A DNA stretch of 64,000 nt from DATKXO01 sp035528995. GTDB lineage: Bacteria; Planctomycetota; Phycisphaerae; UBA1845. The position numbers and the translations under genes were made by a program. Every line of letters begins with the position of its first letter. Positions within the stretch are counted from its first letter, which is position 1. Shown piece by piece: positions 17,332 through 26,215 of this stretch. The notes beneath the pieces are model-generated. The model was not told the DNA's origin, did not search any database, and saw only the letters and a list, made by a program, of their open reading frames with translations. The stretch spans positions 8,890-72,889 of the forward strand of contig DATKXO010000466.1 of assembly GCA_035528995.1 (NCBI GenBank), read 5' to 3'.

Positions 17332-18528
17332 ATGGCTCAGAAGTTCGCCGATTACGAACAAGCCTTCATGAACCGCGCCATTGCCCTCGCCCGCCGCGCC
17401 CGGGGCCGCGTCGAGCCCAACCCCATGGTCGGCTGCGTCCTCGCCCGCGGCCGCCGCATGATTGCCGAGGGATACCACCGGCGATTCGGCGGTCCCCACG
17501 CCGAGATCGACGCCCTGCGCCGCGCCGCCGACGACGCCCGCGGAGCCACCGCCTACGTCACACTCGAACCCTGCTGCCACACCGGCAAGACCCCGCCATG
17601 CACCGACGCCTTGATCGAAGCCGGCCTCAGCCGCGTCGTCGTCGCCATGAAGGACCCCTTCGCCCAGGTCGCCGGCCGTGGCCTCCGACAACTGCGACGT
17701 GCCGGCATCCGCGTGGACGTCGGCCTGTGTCACAAAGAGGCACAGGAACTCAACGCCCCCTACCTGACCCTCGTCGGCCAACACCGCCCCTACGTCATTC
17801 TCAAGTGGGCCCAGAGCATCGACGGCAAGATCGCCACGCACACCGGCGATTCGCAATGGATCTCCGGCCCCGAGTCGCGCCGCCTGGCCCATCGCCTGCG
17901 CGCCCGCGTCGACGCCATCCTGATCGGCATCGGCACGGTCCTGGCCGACGACCCGCTCCTCACCGCCCGCGACGTCCCCATCCGCCGGACGGCCACCCGA
18001 ATCATCCTCGACACCAACCTCCGCCTGCCCCTAACCTGCCAACTAGTCGCAACCGCCGGGGTGCCCCATCCTTCGCAAAGCGAAGGGTGGGGGACTGATG
18101 CTCTGCGTACCAAAGCGTGGACCACCGACCACCCCCCCGTGTTACTCCTCACCTCCCGCGCCGCCCTCCGCAAACGCCCCCGCCACGCCCAGCGCTTGCA
18201 ACAACGCGGCGTCGAGATCATCCCATGCCGCGTGAAGAACGGCCGCATAGACCTCACCGCCGCTCTCCGCCTGCTGGGTGACCGACAAATGACCAATTTG
18301 ATGGTCGAAGGCGGCGGCCGAACCCTCGCCGCTTTCCTCGACGCCCGCCTGGCCGACGAAGCGCACATCTTCATCGCCCCCAAACTCATCGGCGGCCAAT
18401 CCGCCATCCAGGCCTACCCAGGCCAAGGCGCCCCCCAAATCGCCGATGCATTCGTTACAGGTGTCATCGAAACCCGCCGCAGTGGCCCCGACACACTGAT
18501 GCGATTACGCTTGATGACAAACAGGTAG
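17332..18528 (+). CDS. ribD: Bifunctional riboflavin biosynthesis deaminase/reductase RibD
   Basis: Residues 1-150 are the deaminase: 'GRVEPNPMVGCVLARG', zinc site 'GGPHAEIDAL' and 'VTLEPCCHTGKTPPCTDA'. Residues about 155-398 are the reductase: 'PYVILKWAQSIDGKIAT', 'ESRRLAHRLRARVDAILIGIGTVLADDPLLT' in part, and 'LMVEGGGRTLAAFL'. The protein carries two consecutive steps that turn 2,5-diamino-6-ribosylamino-pyrimidinone phosphate into the ribityl-side precursor of riboflavin. Between 'CQLVATA' and 'VLLLTS' about 25 residues are added, and their DNA is a palindromic repeat unit (18061-18095) read in frame. No other rib gene is near. Confidence 0.92.
   Translation: MAQKFADYEQAFMNRAIALARRARGRVEPNPMVGCVLARGRRMIAEGYHRRFGGPHAEIDALRRAADDARGATAYVTLEPCCHTGKTPPCTDALIEAGLSRVVVAMKDPFAQVAGRGLRQLRRAGIRVDVGLCHKEAQELNAPYLTLVGQHRPYVILKWAQSIDGKIATHTGDSQWISGPESRRLAHRLRARVDAILIGIGTVLADDPLLTARDVPIRRTATRIILDTNLRLPLTCQLVATAGVPHPSQSEGWGTDALRTKAWTTDHPPVLLLTSRAALRKRPRHAQRLQQRGVEIIPCRVKNGRIDLTAALRLLGDRQMTNLMVEGGGRTLAAFLDARLADEAHIFIAPKLIGGQSAIQAYPGQGAPQIADAFVTGVIETRRSGPDTLMRLRLMTNR
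18061..18095. repeat. Palindromic element inside ribD
   Basis: Inverted repeat CCCCATCCTTCGC / GCGAAGGGTGGGG around a three-base loop AAA (one mismatch). It lies in the reductase-encoding half of ribD and keeps the frame open, giving the residues 'GVPHPSQSEGWG'. Confidence 0.75.
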
Positions 18529-19453
18529 CACAGCACGGAGGGCAGAGCACCGTAGGGCAGGTTGTTCCGCCGAAGGCGGGTTGACCTGCCGCGAGGCTAA
18601 CCAGTCCGCGTGGTCGGCTTCAGCCGACCGGTTTTTGCCACCAACTCCAGTTGGGCGAGCCCGTCTCTCGCGACACCCAGCCGCGAAGCGGCGTAAGTCA
18701 ATAGCCAGGCGTGTCAACGCCTGGGTAACGATGCCCTCCACCACCCAAGCCCCAACGGGGCGGCAGAACGCTCGCCCGACGCAGCAGCATAGGGCACCTC
18801 GTTCCGCCGAAGCCGGCTTGACCTGCCGCGACGCGCCTCTGCGTCCTCACCGATCTCTGCGGTTCCGCCTTTTTTCCTCGCCGCCTCCGAGCCTCAGTGT
18901 CTCCGTGGGTCGCCTTACCTCTCCGAATTCGCCCACAAAGAAACCGCGGTTCCTGACCCCGTCAGCCGCGATTTCCGCAATCCGCACCGCCTCAAAGCGA
19001 TCAGGCGCCACGTTTTACTAATAGAGAAGGTCCGCGCGCCTACTGCTCGTGCCCCGCGGGCGTCACACGAAGACTGCCCCCAGCAGAGGCAGTCCCTCCG
19101 TGCCTCGCCGCCTCCGTGGTTGACCGTCGATAGGGGACCGGATGTGTGGCCGGTTAAAGCCACAACGCGAGAAGTTAAAAAATCCGGGTTTCCAACGAAA
19201 CCAAACGCCCCCTTTTGAGCGATAAAAGACTTCTAGGAAAGGATTTACGAACAAAACCGCGCGCGCAAAACTCGTCGAAACTCGCGCCAAAACTGCACCA
19301 AGCGCGCAAAAAAGGCACAATAAAGACGCAAAACGCCCCCGAACTGCGCGCAACCCACCCACAAAACGCTCAACACGCAGCATCCGTCCCGCGATTCCGA
19401 ATTCCGCGTTTCCCGGGTTCGCCCCACCCGCCCCGGGATAAGAAATGCCCGTC
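18529..19453. repeat. Repeat-rich intergenic spacer
   Basis: No gene is supported. Parts seen: a GTCGGCTTCAGCCGAC hairpin near 18615 that recurs inverted near 51735; AGCCGCGAAGCGGCG plus TAGCCAGGCGTGTCAACGCC at 18680-18724; AAGCCCCAACGGGGCGGCAG at 18748; a block at 18934-19029 shared with 45612-45706; and 19190-19440, a strand very poor in G and T with recurring GCGCAAAA-type words. Confidence 0.7.
18934..19029. repeat. Dispersed repeat block shared with 45.6 kb (copy 1)
   Basis: The words CGCGGTTCCTGACCCCGTCA, GCCGCGATTTCCGC and ATCAGGCGCCA occur in the same order and spacing as in 45612-45706, with scattered substitutions. Confidence 0.65.
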
Positions 19454-20782
19454 CTACGCCCCGCCGCTCACCACCTCCACGCTCGCATGGCGGCCGCTGA
19501 GTTGCGCCAGCCGCCGCCGGTCGATCGTCAAATCGAGTTCGGTGTATTGCCCGTCGTACCGGCGCGCCCGCACGTCGGCCAGTTGGTCGATCGTCGCCAG
19601 CACCTTGCCCTCGGCCAGCGGCACGCGCACCGTCACGTCCACCGTGCCCTTGGTCATCTCGGCCAGCACCCCGTGGACCAGTTCGCCGAGCCCGGCCCCA
19701 GTGCGAGCGCTGATCCGCAACGACCGCGGGATGCGGTTCTCCAGAACGTGCACCACCGAGATGTCCTCGACCACGTCCATCTTGTTGAACAGCGTGATCG
19801 TCGGCTGGTCGCGGCAGCCCACTTCCGCCAACACGCCCTCGACGGCCGCGATCTGCTCAGGCGCCGACGAGGCCGACGCATCGACCACGTGCAACAGCAG
19901 ATCGGCGTGGACCGCCTCCTCCAGCGTGGCCCGGAACGACGCAACCAACCGGTGCGGCAGATCGCGCACGAACCCCACCGTATCGCTCAACAGGGCCGTC
20001 TGCCCCTCGGCCAGGTTCCACCGGGCCGTCCGCGTGTCGAGCGTGACGAACAGCGCGTCGCCCACCGTGCGACCCGCGTCGGTCAGCGCGTTCATCAGCG
20101 TGCTCTTACCGCTGTTCGTGTAGCCGACCAGCGACACGGTGAACTCATTCTCCCGCCCTCTGACCTCGCGCTCCTTCCGCCGCCCGATCTTGGCGATCTC
20201 GCGTTTGAGGTGGGCGATGCGGTCGCCCACGATCCGCCGGTCGATCTCGATCTGCCGCTCGCCCGGCCCGCGCGTCCCGATGCCGCCGACGGCGCCGACC
20301 CCGGTGGCCCCGCCCACGCCCGCGATGCGCTCCAGGTGCGTCCACATCCCGCGCAAACGCGGTGCCGTGTATTGCAGTTGAGCCAGCTCGACCTGCAAAC
20401 GGGATTCCAGCGTCCGGGCGTGCGTCGCGAAGATGTCCAGGATCAGCTCGCTGCGGTCCAGGACCTTGCGCTCGAGCTGCTCCTCGATGTTGCGGATCTG
20501 GGCCGGCGTCAGGTCGTTGTCGAACACGACCACCGTGGCCTCGCCGGCCTCGCACCGCTCGCGAAGCTCTTGCAGCTTGCCCTTGCCGATGCAGGTGGCC
20601 GAGCAGTAGCTGTTCCGCCGTTGGACCAGACCGTCCACCACCAGCGCGCCGGCCGTCTCGGCCAGGGCGTTCAGTTCGCCCAGCGGATTAGCCAGGTCCA
20701 CGTCCATCCCGGGCATCAGCACACTGACCAGGACGGCGCGCTCCCGGCGAACCGACAGATCTGTTCGCGTCAGGTCGGTCAA
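19454..20782 (-). CDS. hflX: Ribosome-associated GTPase HflX
   Basis: 442 residues. The N-terminal HflX domain includes 'SATCIGKGKLQELRE' and 'VVFDNDLTPAQIRNIEEQL'. A Gly-rich linker 'GGIGTRGPGERQIEIDRR' leads to the GTPase domain with G1 'LVGYTNSGKSTL', G2/G3 'FVTLDTRTARW' and 'LLSDTVGFVRDLPHRLVASF', G4 'LFNKMD' and G5 'ISARTGAG'. HflX binds the 50S E site and helps split or rescue stalled ribosomes. The gene stands alone, without hfq beside it. The family identity is clear. Confidence 0.94.
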   Translation of the reverse strand: MTDLTRTDLSVRRERAVLVSVLMPGMDVDLANPLGELNALAETAGALVVDGLVQRRNSYCSATCIGKGKLQELRERCEAGEATVVVFDNDLTPAQIRNIEEQLERKVLDRSELILDIFATHARTLESRLQVELAQLQYTAPRLRGMWTHLERIAGVGGATGVGAVGGIGTRGPGERQIEIDRRIVGDRIAHLKREIAKIGRRKEREVRGRENEFTVSLVGYTNSGKSTLMNALTDAGRTVGDALFVTLDTRTARWNLAEGQTALLSDTVGFVRDLPHRLVASFRATLEEAVHADLLLHVVDASASSAPEQIAAVEGVLAEVGCRDQPTITLFNKMDVVEDISVVHVLENRIPRSLRISARTGAGLGELVHGVLAEMTKGTVDVTVRVPLAEGKVLATIDQLADVRARRYDGQYTELDLTIDRRRLAQLSGRHASVEVVSGGA

Positions 20783-20936
20783 GCAGACGTTCCCGCATCA
20801 GGCCGGGCATCCACCCGGACGAGGTGTACTTTCGGACAGGGACGCATCAATGATCGGTAAGTATACGGCCGCCATTCGACGCCCGTCAACGCGACAGAAG
20901 TGGACCGCGGTTGGGAAAGACGGCCGGCACGGTGCT

Positions 20937-21728
20937 TCATTCGGATTGCGATCGGCTCCCGGTCTGACGCCCGTTACCGCTGGTATCGGCCCGATTCCGG
21001 GCGCTGCCGTTACGCTCGCCGCCGCGACCGTTGCCACGCTGCCGCCCGTTCCCGTTGCCGCCCGAAACGTCGGGGTGCAGTGGATAGCGGAATCGTCTCT
21101 TCAGACGGCGACGCAGCAGCTCCTCCACGGTGACCAGCAACGCCCCTTTGGCCTTCATCTGGCGGAAGGCCAGGTCGGCCAGCGAACCGCTCCAGAACCC
21201 GCAGCAGTCCATGACCACGGTGACCGGCTTGTGCCGAGCCAGCAGCCCCAGAGCCAACGTCTTGAGCGAGTACTCCACGCCCACGCCGAAGAGGATGTAT
21301 TCCTTGGTGGGCAGTTGGCTCAGGAAGTGGTCGGCCTTGGGATTGCCGAACAGGTCGTGGGTCCGTTTGCGGAAGATCACCTGCTGGTGGCGGCCGAAGA
21401 GATTCAAGGGGACCGAGAGCGTGTTGTCGCCCTCGATGCGAATGCGGCTGCCGAGCAATGTGAACGGCACCTTGCGCTGCCCCGGTGTTCCGTCAATGCA
21501 ATGCCGGGCGAATCCGTCGTGCGTGTTTTCGGAATCGCGGTGCGAGTCGATCGACGAGATGACCGGTATGTGGTTCCACTTCGCCCACGCGACGACTCGT
21601 CGCATGGCAGACAGCAACTGCGGCGCGTTCTTGACCAGGCAAGCGGCCCCGGGACCCAGAAAATCCCCCTGCGTATTCAGGTCCAGGAGTACGCACTCCA
21701 ACGTTCTGCGATTGTGCTGCCCGACCAT
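20937..21728 (-). CDS. Isochorismatase-fold cysteine-hydrolase-like protein lacking the catalytic Cys
   Basis: The fold is recognisable: first strand 'CVLLDLNTQGDF' with the catalytic Asp, 'IPVISSIDSHR', the Lys site in 'VIFRKRTHDLFGNP', and the turn 'ILFGVGVEYSLKTLALGLL'. In nicotinamidases and related hydrolases this turn reads 'GxxTxxCV'. Here Ser sits where the nucleophilic Cys is expected. The last 40 residues are a low-complexity Gly/Asn/Arg tail with 'RGN' and 'GRGG' words. The protein may be a non-thiol isochorismatase-type enzyme or a binding protein. The start at 21728 (AAAGAGG just upstream) is preferred to 21782. Confidence 0.7.
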   Translation of the reverse strand: MVGQHNRRTLECVLLDLNTQGDFLGPGAACLVKNAPQLLSAMRRVVAWAKWNHIPVISSIDSHRDSENTHDGFARHCIDGTPGQRKVPFTLLGSRIRIEGDNTLSVPLNLFGRHQQVIFRKRTHDLFGNPKADHFLSQLPTKEYILFGVGVEYSLKTLALGLLARHKPVTVVMDCCGFWSGSLADLAFRQMKAKGALLVTVEELLRRRLKRRFRYPLHPDVSGGNGNGRQRGNGRGGERNGSARNRADTSGNGRQTGSRSQSE

Positions 21729-22526
21729 CTGCCTCTTTCCCTGACTGGCGATCGTGCAAAGCTCGCGGCGATACGGGCACAACGTGGATTATGGTTCAGC
21801 TTCGCTTGATGAGATGGTGCCTCCTTCGCCTTCCTGGCGCTGTCCGACGCGGCGGTTCGGGAGTCCCTTCGTGAGTCGTGCCAGATTATACCCCGGCGAC
21901 AGCGACATGGCGATCCATCGGGGCTTTGGATTCTTAAGTTCATTTTTTCCAGTCGTTTATGAGAAAAAAGTTTTCTTGCCTTGCTGTGATTTTTCGGCGG
22001 GTTGCCGTGCGTTCCAGGCGCGGGGTGCCGCGGCGGTGGCAGTGCGGTACACGCCTGGCGGTTGGCCGTGCATTGAAGACCAGGAAGAATAGGTGGTTCC
22101 ATGATCGCCGCTGGATGTCCGCCTTGTTTCGCTGTGCGTTGGTGTATTGGGCAGTCCGTTGTGCAGCCAGCCTGGCACGGCCATCGGTCGCCGGCAGGTG
22201 CCCATGTCCGATGATGAGTGGTTGCGTGGGTTGCTGAGCAAAGCCATCGGCGCGGAGGTTCGCGCCGCGCCGCGCTGCTGCGGTTGAACGGGCTGATGCA
22301 GATAGCGGGAGGAGCGTCTCGTTGTACCGGCCGTCGTTGTCGGTCGGATTGCCGCCGGTCGGTCGCGTTGACCGCCCCTGATGCGCGGGCTAGACTTTTT
22401 GTTGGGCAGTATGGGGTGTCTTGACGGGTCGGGCAGCTTCCAGTCCTTCGACGCCTCGCTGCCCGCACCGAGTTTTTGGTGCGAAGCCCCTCGTTTGTAG
22501 CGGCCGGGCTGTAGGGTCCAGTACGC
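21729..22526. other. Long intergenic region without a supported gene
   Basis: Open frames here overlap one another on both strands and none shows a convincing domain or start. A short AT-rich patch at about 21930-21995 (with GAAAAAAGTTTTC) stands out from the surrounding high-G+C DNA and could hold promoters for the divergent genes on each side. No tRNA or known RNA was recognised. Confidence 0.5.
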
Positions 22527-23489
22527 ATGAGTTCGCGTCCTAACGAATCTGCCCCCGACGAGCACGGCACAACTGAGTCGTCTGTCGAGCCCGCAGCGGT
22601 GGAGGAGCCGCTTTCCGGCCGGGCCATCGTCTTAGCCTGGCTGGTGTCCATCGCTTGCCACGTGGTTCTGTTTGCGGCCATGTTTCTGGCGCCCTGGCTG
22701 TCCGACGTCGCGAGCCAGGCGGACGCACTGCCCGTGGCCCGCACCGAGTTGCTGGGTGAGCTGACCGAGGTTCGTCTGCAGGCGACGGCCAGGCCGGACC
22801 TCAACGTGGACACCTCGACGACGACGCCGGAGTCGCTGCGTGCGACGCCGAAACGCTTCGACACATTGACCGAGCCGGTTTCCGCCGCCCGGCCGGAACT
22901 GTCCATCGTGGGGATCGGCAGCGGCGGTGGGGAGGACTTCGCCAAGTACGGGCTGCGGACATCGGGCGGTCCCGGGCCGAAGTTCTTCGGCATCGGCGGA
23001 CGGGCCCGCGGGGCCAGGAGGATCGTCTACGTGGTGGACCGGTCCGGCTCCATGATGACGACGTTCGATGCCGTTCGCGAGGAGATGAAGAGATCGGTGT
23101 CGGGCCTGCGGCGGAGCCAGCGGTTCCACGTGATCTTCTTCAACGCCGGTCCGCTGCTGGAGAACCGGCCGAAGAAGCTGGTGCCGGCCACGACCAGCCA
23201 GCAGGAGCGGCTCTTCGAGTTCCTGGACACCATCCAGGCCGAGGGAGCCACCGACCCGATCCCGGCGATGGGTCGGGCCTTCGCCGTCAACCCCGACCTC
23301 ATCTACTTCCTGACCGACGGCGATTTCGATCCTCTGCTGGAGGAGAAGCTGAGGGCCTGGAATCGTGACAAACAGGTGAGAATCTTCACGATCGCGTACG
23401 TCAGCCAGGCGGGCCGGGAACTGCTTGAGAGGATCGCCCGCGAGCACAACGGTGAGTTCAAGTTCGTTTCCGAACACGACATTCTGTAG
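22527..23489 (+). CDS. Membrane-anchored von Willebrand factor A domain protein
   Basis: An N-terminal soluble segment of about 30 residues and one membrane helix ('IVLAWLVSIACHVVLFAAMFLA') are followed by a linker and a vWA domain from about residue 168. The metal-binding MIDAS motif is 'VDRSGSM', with Thr and Asp further on ('EGATDPI', 'FLTDGDFD'). vWA proteins bind partners through the bound metal. In planctomycetes this N-in single-helix form is common, but its role is unknown. The last 38 bases overlap the start of the next gene, so the two are probably translated together. Confidence 0.8.
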   Translation: MSSRPNESAPDEHGTTESSVEPAAVEEPLSGRAIVLAWLVSIACHVVLFAAMFLAPWLSDVASQADALPVARTELLGELTEVRLQATARPDLNVDTSTTTPESLRATPKRFDTLTEPVSAARPELSIVGIGSGGGEDFAKYGLRTSGGPGPKFFGIGGRARGARRIVYVVDRSGSMMTTFDAVREEMKRSVSGLRRSQRFHVIFFNAGPLLENRPKKLVPATTSQQERLFEFLDTIQAEGATDPIPAMGRAFAVNPDLIYFLTDGDFDPLLEEKLRAWNRDKQVRIFTIAYVSQAGRELLERIAREHNGEFKFVSEHDIL

Positions 23490-24543
23490 GTGGCGGCTTC
23501 CGTTTTCTTTCGCGGTTGGGGCGTTGGTCGTGGCCGCGGTTGTCGCCTGCGCGCACGGCGACCAGGTCATCTGCGACGCGGCGAACTACACGCGCGTCAA
23601 GGTGACCGGCCATGCAGACGGCAGGCTGTTGCTGTCGCAGGACGACGGCAGCATCACTTCGGTACCGCTGGGCCGGGTTCAACGGATGGTGATCGACTCG
23701 GTTGGTGGGATGGCCGACCTCAACGACGCGGAGCGTTATCTGGCGGAGAACGACCTGGAGAAGGCAATTGTCCGCTACGAGCGGGCCCTGCGGATGGGGA
23801 CGGAATTCTGGCCGACGATCATCCGGGTGCGGCTGTTGCAGGCGTGTGATCGGGCCGGCAAGTTCGAGCGTGCCGTTGATCACTTCGTTGCCGTGGCCCA
23901 GGAGGCCCCGTCGGCGGCCGCCGCCATGATCCCTGCTTCCATTCCCCAGGGGCGCAGGCCCGAGACCAAGGGGCTGGTCCGGCGACTGACCAGCGAAGCG
24001 AATCGCTCCACGCGGGATGAGCAGCGGGTGTTACTGGAGTTGCTGCGATACGCGGTCCTGCTCGAGGGCGAGGATCCGGAGGCGGCCCGGTGGACACGGG
24101 AGGTGGCCGCAACCGCGATCCCGGCCGGCATCGGCACTGCCGCGGTGTACCGCATCCGGGTGGCGGCCTGCGCCGAGCTGCTGGCGGCCGGCGCCCTCGA
24201 GGACCTTCTGGATTCGGTCAACCAGGCCGCGGCGGATTGCCCGCTCGAGGTCCTGCCGGAGCTGCTGTTTCTGAAGGGCCGGGCGCTGCTCGAACGGGCG
24301 TCCAATCGCGAGGATCTGCTGATCGCGGGCACGACGCTGATGCGTGTGGCGATTCACTTCCCGGACGACGCCCGGGCCCCGGAGGCGTTGTTCTGGGCCG
24401 CAAAGGTCCACGAGCGTCTCGACCGGCGGGGCAAAGCTGTGCAGTTGCTGAACGAATGCCTGAATCACGCCAGGGTCAGTCAATCGGTGCGGCAACGGGC
24501 TGAGGCCGACCTGTTGCGGCTCGAACAGGAACCGTCAGAGTAG
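23452..24543 (+). CDS. Exported TPR-containing protein, unknown function
   Basis: The N-terminus has a basic start and a hydrophobic segment 'SFAVGALVVAAVVACA', a signal peptide. It is followed by a small domain ('YTRVKVTGHADGRLLLSQDD') like those that recognise membrane-stress or surface ligands. TPR-like helices follow: 'AERYLAENDLEKAIVRYERAL' in part, and 'RLLQACDRAGKFERAVDHF' and 'DDARAPEALFWAAKVHERL' later on. GTG at 23452 was chosen; TTG at 23425 is an alternative. Both overlap the vWA gene, so coupling is likely and the two products may form one envelope complex. Confidence 0.65.
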   Translation: MSSSSFPNTTFCRWRLPFSFAVGALVVAAVVACAHGDQVICDAANYTRVKVTGHADGRLLLSQDDGSITSVPLGRVQRMVIDSVGGMADLNDAERYLAENDLEKAIVRYERALRMGTEFWPTIIRVRLLQACDRAGKFERAVDHFVAVAQEAPSAAAAMIPASIPQGRRPETKGLVRRLTSEANRSTRDEQRVLLELLRYAVLLEGEDPEAARWTREVAATAIPAGIGTAAVYRIRVAACAELLAAGALEDLLDSVNQAAADCPLEVLPELLFLKGRALLERASNREDLLIAGTTLMRVAIHFPDDARAPEALFWAAKVHERLDRRGKAVQLLNECLNHARVSQSVRQRAEADLLRLEQEPSE

Positions 24544-24641
24544 GGCGGTGGTTGTAACTGACGGTTCCCGATCCATGACCGGTGGGGCGCCAGGCCCCCG
24601 GACGCGTGGTTCCGGTTTGTGAAAGTCGCTTACGAAACCGC

Positions 24642-24670
24642 TTGTGTAGCGTGGTCGAACCGGTTAGAGT
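24642..24670 (+). promoter_or_regulatory. Possible sigma-70-type promoter of the marR-like gene
   Basis: TTGTGT (24642-24647) and TAGAGT (24665-24670) are separated by 17 bases and lie about 50 bases before the gene. The match to consensus is partial. Confidence 0.35.
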
Positions 24671-24717
24671 TGATGTGAATCACCGGGATCAGTCGTCACA
24701 TCGATCGGAGAACAATC

Positions 24718-25377
24718 GTGCCTGCTAGCAAGCCACCCAAGCTGGATACTATCGATAACCTGCTCAAAGCCATGCTGGTGTTCTCGCGCACGGTGGACAA
24801 CGTCCTGGAGTCGCGGGCCGTGGAAGGTGCCGTGGGCCAGCCCCTATCGTCTTCCAAGGTGCAGATCCTGCGGCTGCTGGGTCAACGGGGAGGTCAGACC
24901 GCCAGCCGGGTGGCCCGTTACCTGGGCGTCAGCAACCCGGCGGTGAGTCAGATCATCGACTCGATGGTGGCCGACAAGCTGGTGATTCGGGAGACGGGGC
25001 TGCACGACCGCCGGGAGGTGAACCTGCGCCTGACGGAACGGGGCCGACAGTTCTTCCACGCGATGCGACGCCAACAGCGGCACCTGCTCCGCAACGCGAT
25101 CCGCAGCGCCAGCAGTCCGGCGGTGGACCGGTGGATCAAGACGCTGCTGGATGCGGCGGGCAGCATGGCCCAGGCCGACCAGGCCTTCGAGCGGTTCTGC
25201 CTGCAGTGCGGGGCCCACGCGGACGGGACCTGTGTGCTGGTCGGCGGGGACGCGGAGTGCGTGTTCCTGCAGCAGCCCGGCCGGAAGGCCGGAGGGACTG
25301 GCCGTCGTCGGACGGCGCCGGTCCGGCGAACCACCAAGAAGACGGCCCGTCGAAAGGCGGTTCGCGCCCGGTCGTGA
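24718..25377 (+). CDS. MarR-family regulator with C-terminal Cys cluster and basic tail
   Basis: Residues 40-125 form a winged helix of the MarR type: 'SSSKVQILRLLGQRGGQTASRVARYLGVSNPAVSQIIDSM' is the helix-turn-helix (given here in overlapping parts) and 'LVIRETGLHDRREVNLRLT' the wing. After the domain comes 'RFCLQCGAHADGTC' and then 'GDAECVF', four Cys residues that could hold a metal or an iron-sulfur cluster. The last 30 residues are Arg/Lys/Thr-rich ('RRTTKKTARRKAV'), like a histone-H1 tail. GTG at 24718 is supported by GGAGA six to seven bases upstream. Targets are unknown; self-regulation would be usual. Confidence 0.8.
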   Translation: MPASKPPKLDTIDNLLKAMLVFSRTVDNVLESRAVEGAVGQPLSSSKVQILRLLGQRGGQTASRVARYLGVSNPAVSQIIDSMVADKLVIRETGLHDRREVNLRLTERGRQFFHAMRRQQRHLLRNAIRSASSPAVDRWIKTLLDAAGSMAQADQAFERFCLQCGAHADGTCVLVGGDAECVFLQQPGRKAGGTGRRRTAPVRRTTKKTARRKAVRARS

Positions 25378-25671
25378 AGCATCGGCGATGGAAACGGGCA
25401 CTGCGCCAGGGTTGTTGGAGACGGTCGGCGCGTGTCGGGGGATTCCAGCGGTTGCGCGGCGCGGCGGACCACCCGATGGAGACGTCAGCGGCGCGGGGCT
25501 GGGCGCTTTGGGCGCCCGTTTGGTGACGCACTCCGAAGTTTCACCTCGATTTGTGTTTTTTGTTCTTGCACGGCGTAGGGCGGTCGGATAGTGTGCCGCC
25601 GGAGGCACGGTTCTGGCGCGACATTGTTGTCCACGTCGGGCCAGCAACGGGGTCTACAACGAGTCAAGCTA

Positions 25672-25805
25672 GGCGGGAGAGAGAGAACGGTGATCCGCCG
25701 GGCGCTTTGACGATAGCCGCACGTTGGTGCGGAAAGTCGATAGACTCTCTCTCTCCCTCCCAGGCTTGGGTTGCTCTCACGAGTAGCACTGGCCTGGGTT
25801 TTTTT
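25672..25805 (+). ncRNA. Candidate structured RNA with GA/CT stem and intrinsic terminator
   Basis: GGGAGAGAGAG (25675-25685) pairs perfectly with CTCTCTCTCCC (25747-25757). Inside this stem is a small hairpin CCGCAC-GTTG-GTGCGG (25717-25732) flanked by GAC/GTC. Immediately after, CCCAGGC (25759-25765) pairs with GCCTGGG (25792-25798), its loop holds a further GTTGCTC/GAGTAGC stem, and seven Ts follow. The arrangement is that of a small RNA ending in a rho-independent terminator, or of a leader/attenuator. No known family was recognised. TTGCAC...TAGTGT near 25567-25595 could be its promoter. Confidence 0.45.
25759..25805 (+). terminator. Rho-independent terminator
   Basis: Seven-base-pair stem CCCAGGC/GCCTGGG with an internal hairpin, followed by TTTTTTT. 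It would end the candidate RNA and any transcript from the marR-like gene. Confidence 0.7.
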
Positions 25806-26215
25806 ACGACTGTCGCGATCCTCCCACGTCGTCAACGGCGGAAGCCCGGGAAGAATAAAGAAAAGGCGGGCCGGCTCAGGACAGCACCGGACTCGTTCTG
25901 CGTCCTGGCCGGGCCCGCCGGCGCGTACCGTCTTCGCGGTGGCGGTGTCGGGCGGCGCCCGGTGGGCGATACCTTGGTGTTGTCGGGCGCTCGCTTGTTG
26001 TTACCCCTCTCCGTCGGGTGGACAGCGGCTAGAGTCGAGCGGCTGTGAGCGGCTTGCGAACCACCCCGTGGTGTCGACGCCGAGGTCCGCGTGTCCCGCC
26101 GAATAGACCGTCGCGTCAAACACCGTTCGGACCCCATTATCCCGAGGGCCAAGTGGCCGGCCAGGGTAGTGCCCGGGTGCCGGGACACATGCGGGCGCTG
26201 CCCGGGCGTCGTGAG

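Larger units (their letters stand above)
25378..26215. other. Intergenic region with a candidate structured RNA
   Basis: No protein gene is supported here. It holds the candidate RNA and terminator described separately at 25672-25805. The rest (25806-26215) shows only short overlapping open frames on both strands. Confidence 0.5.

Noticed and set aside
21677..22993. Long minus-strand frames opposite the vWA gene and in the gap before it
   Set aside because: Low-complexity Arg/Pro/Ser composition without motifs; the plus-strand vWA protein is real.
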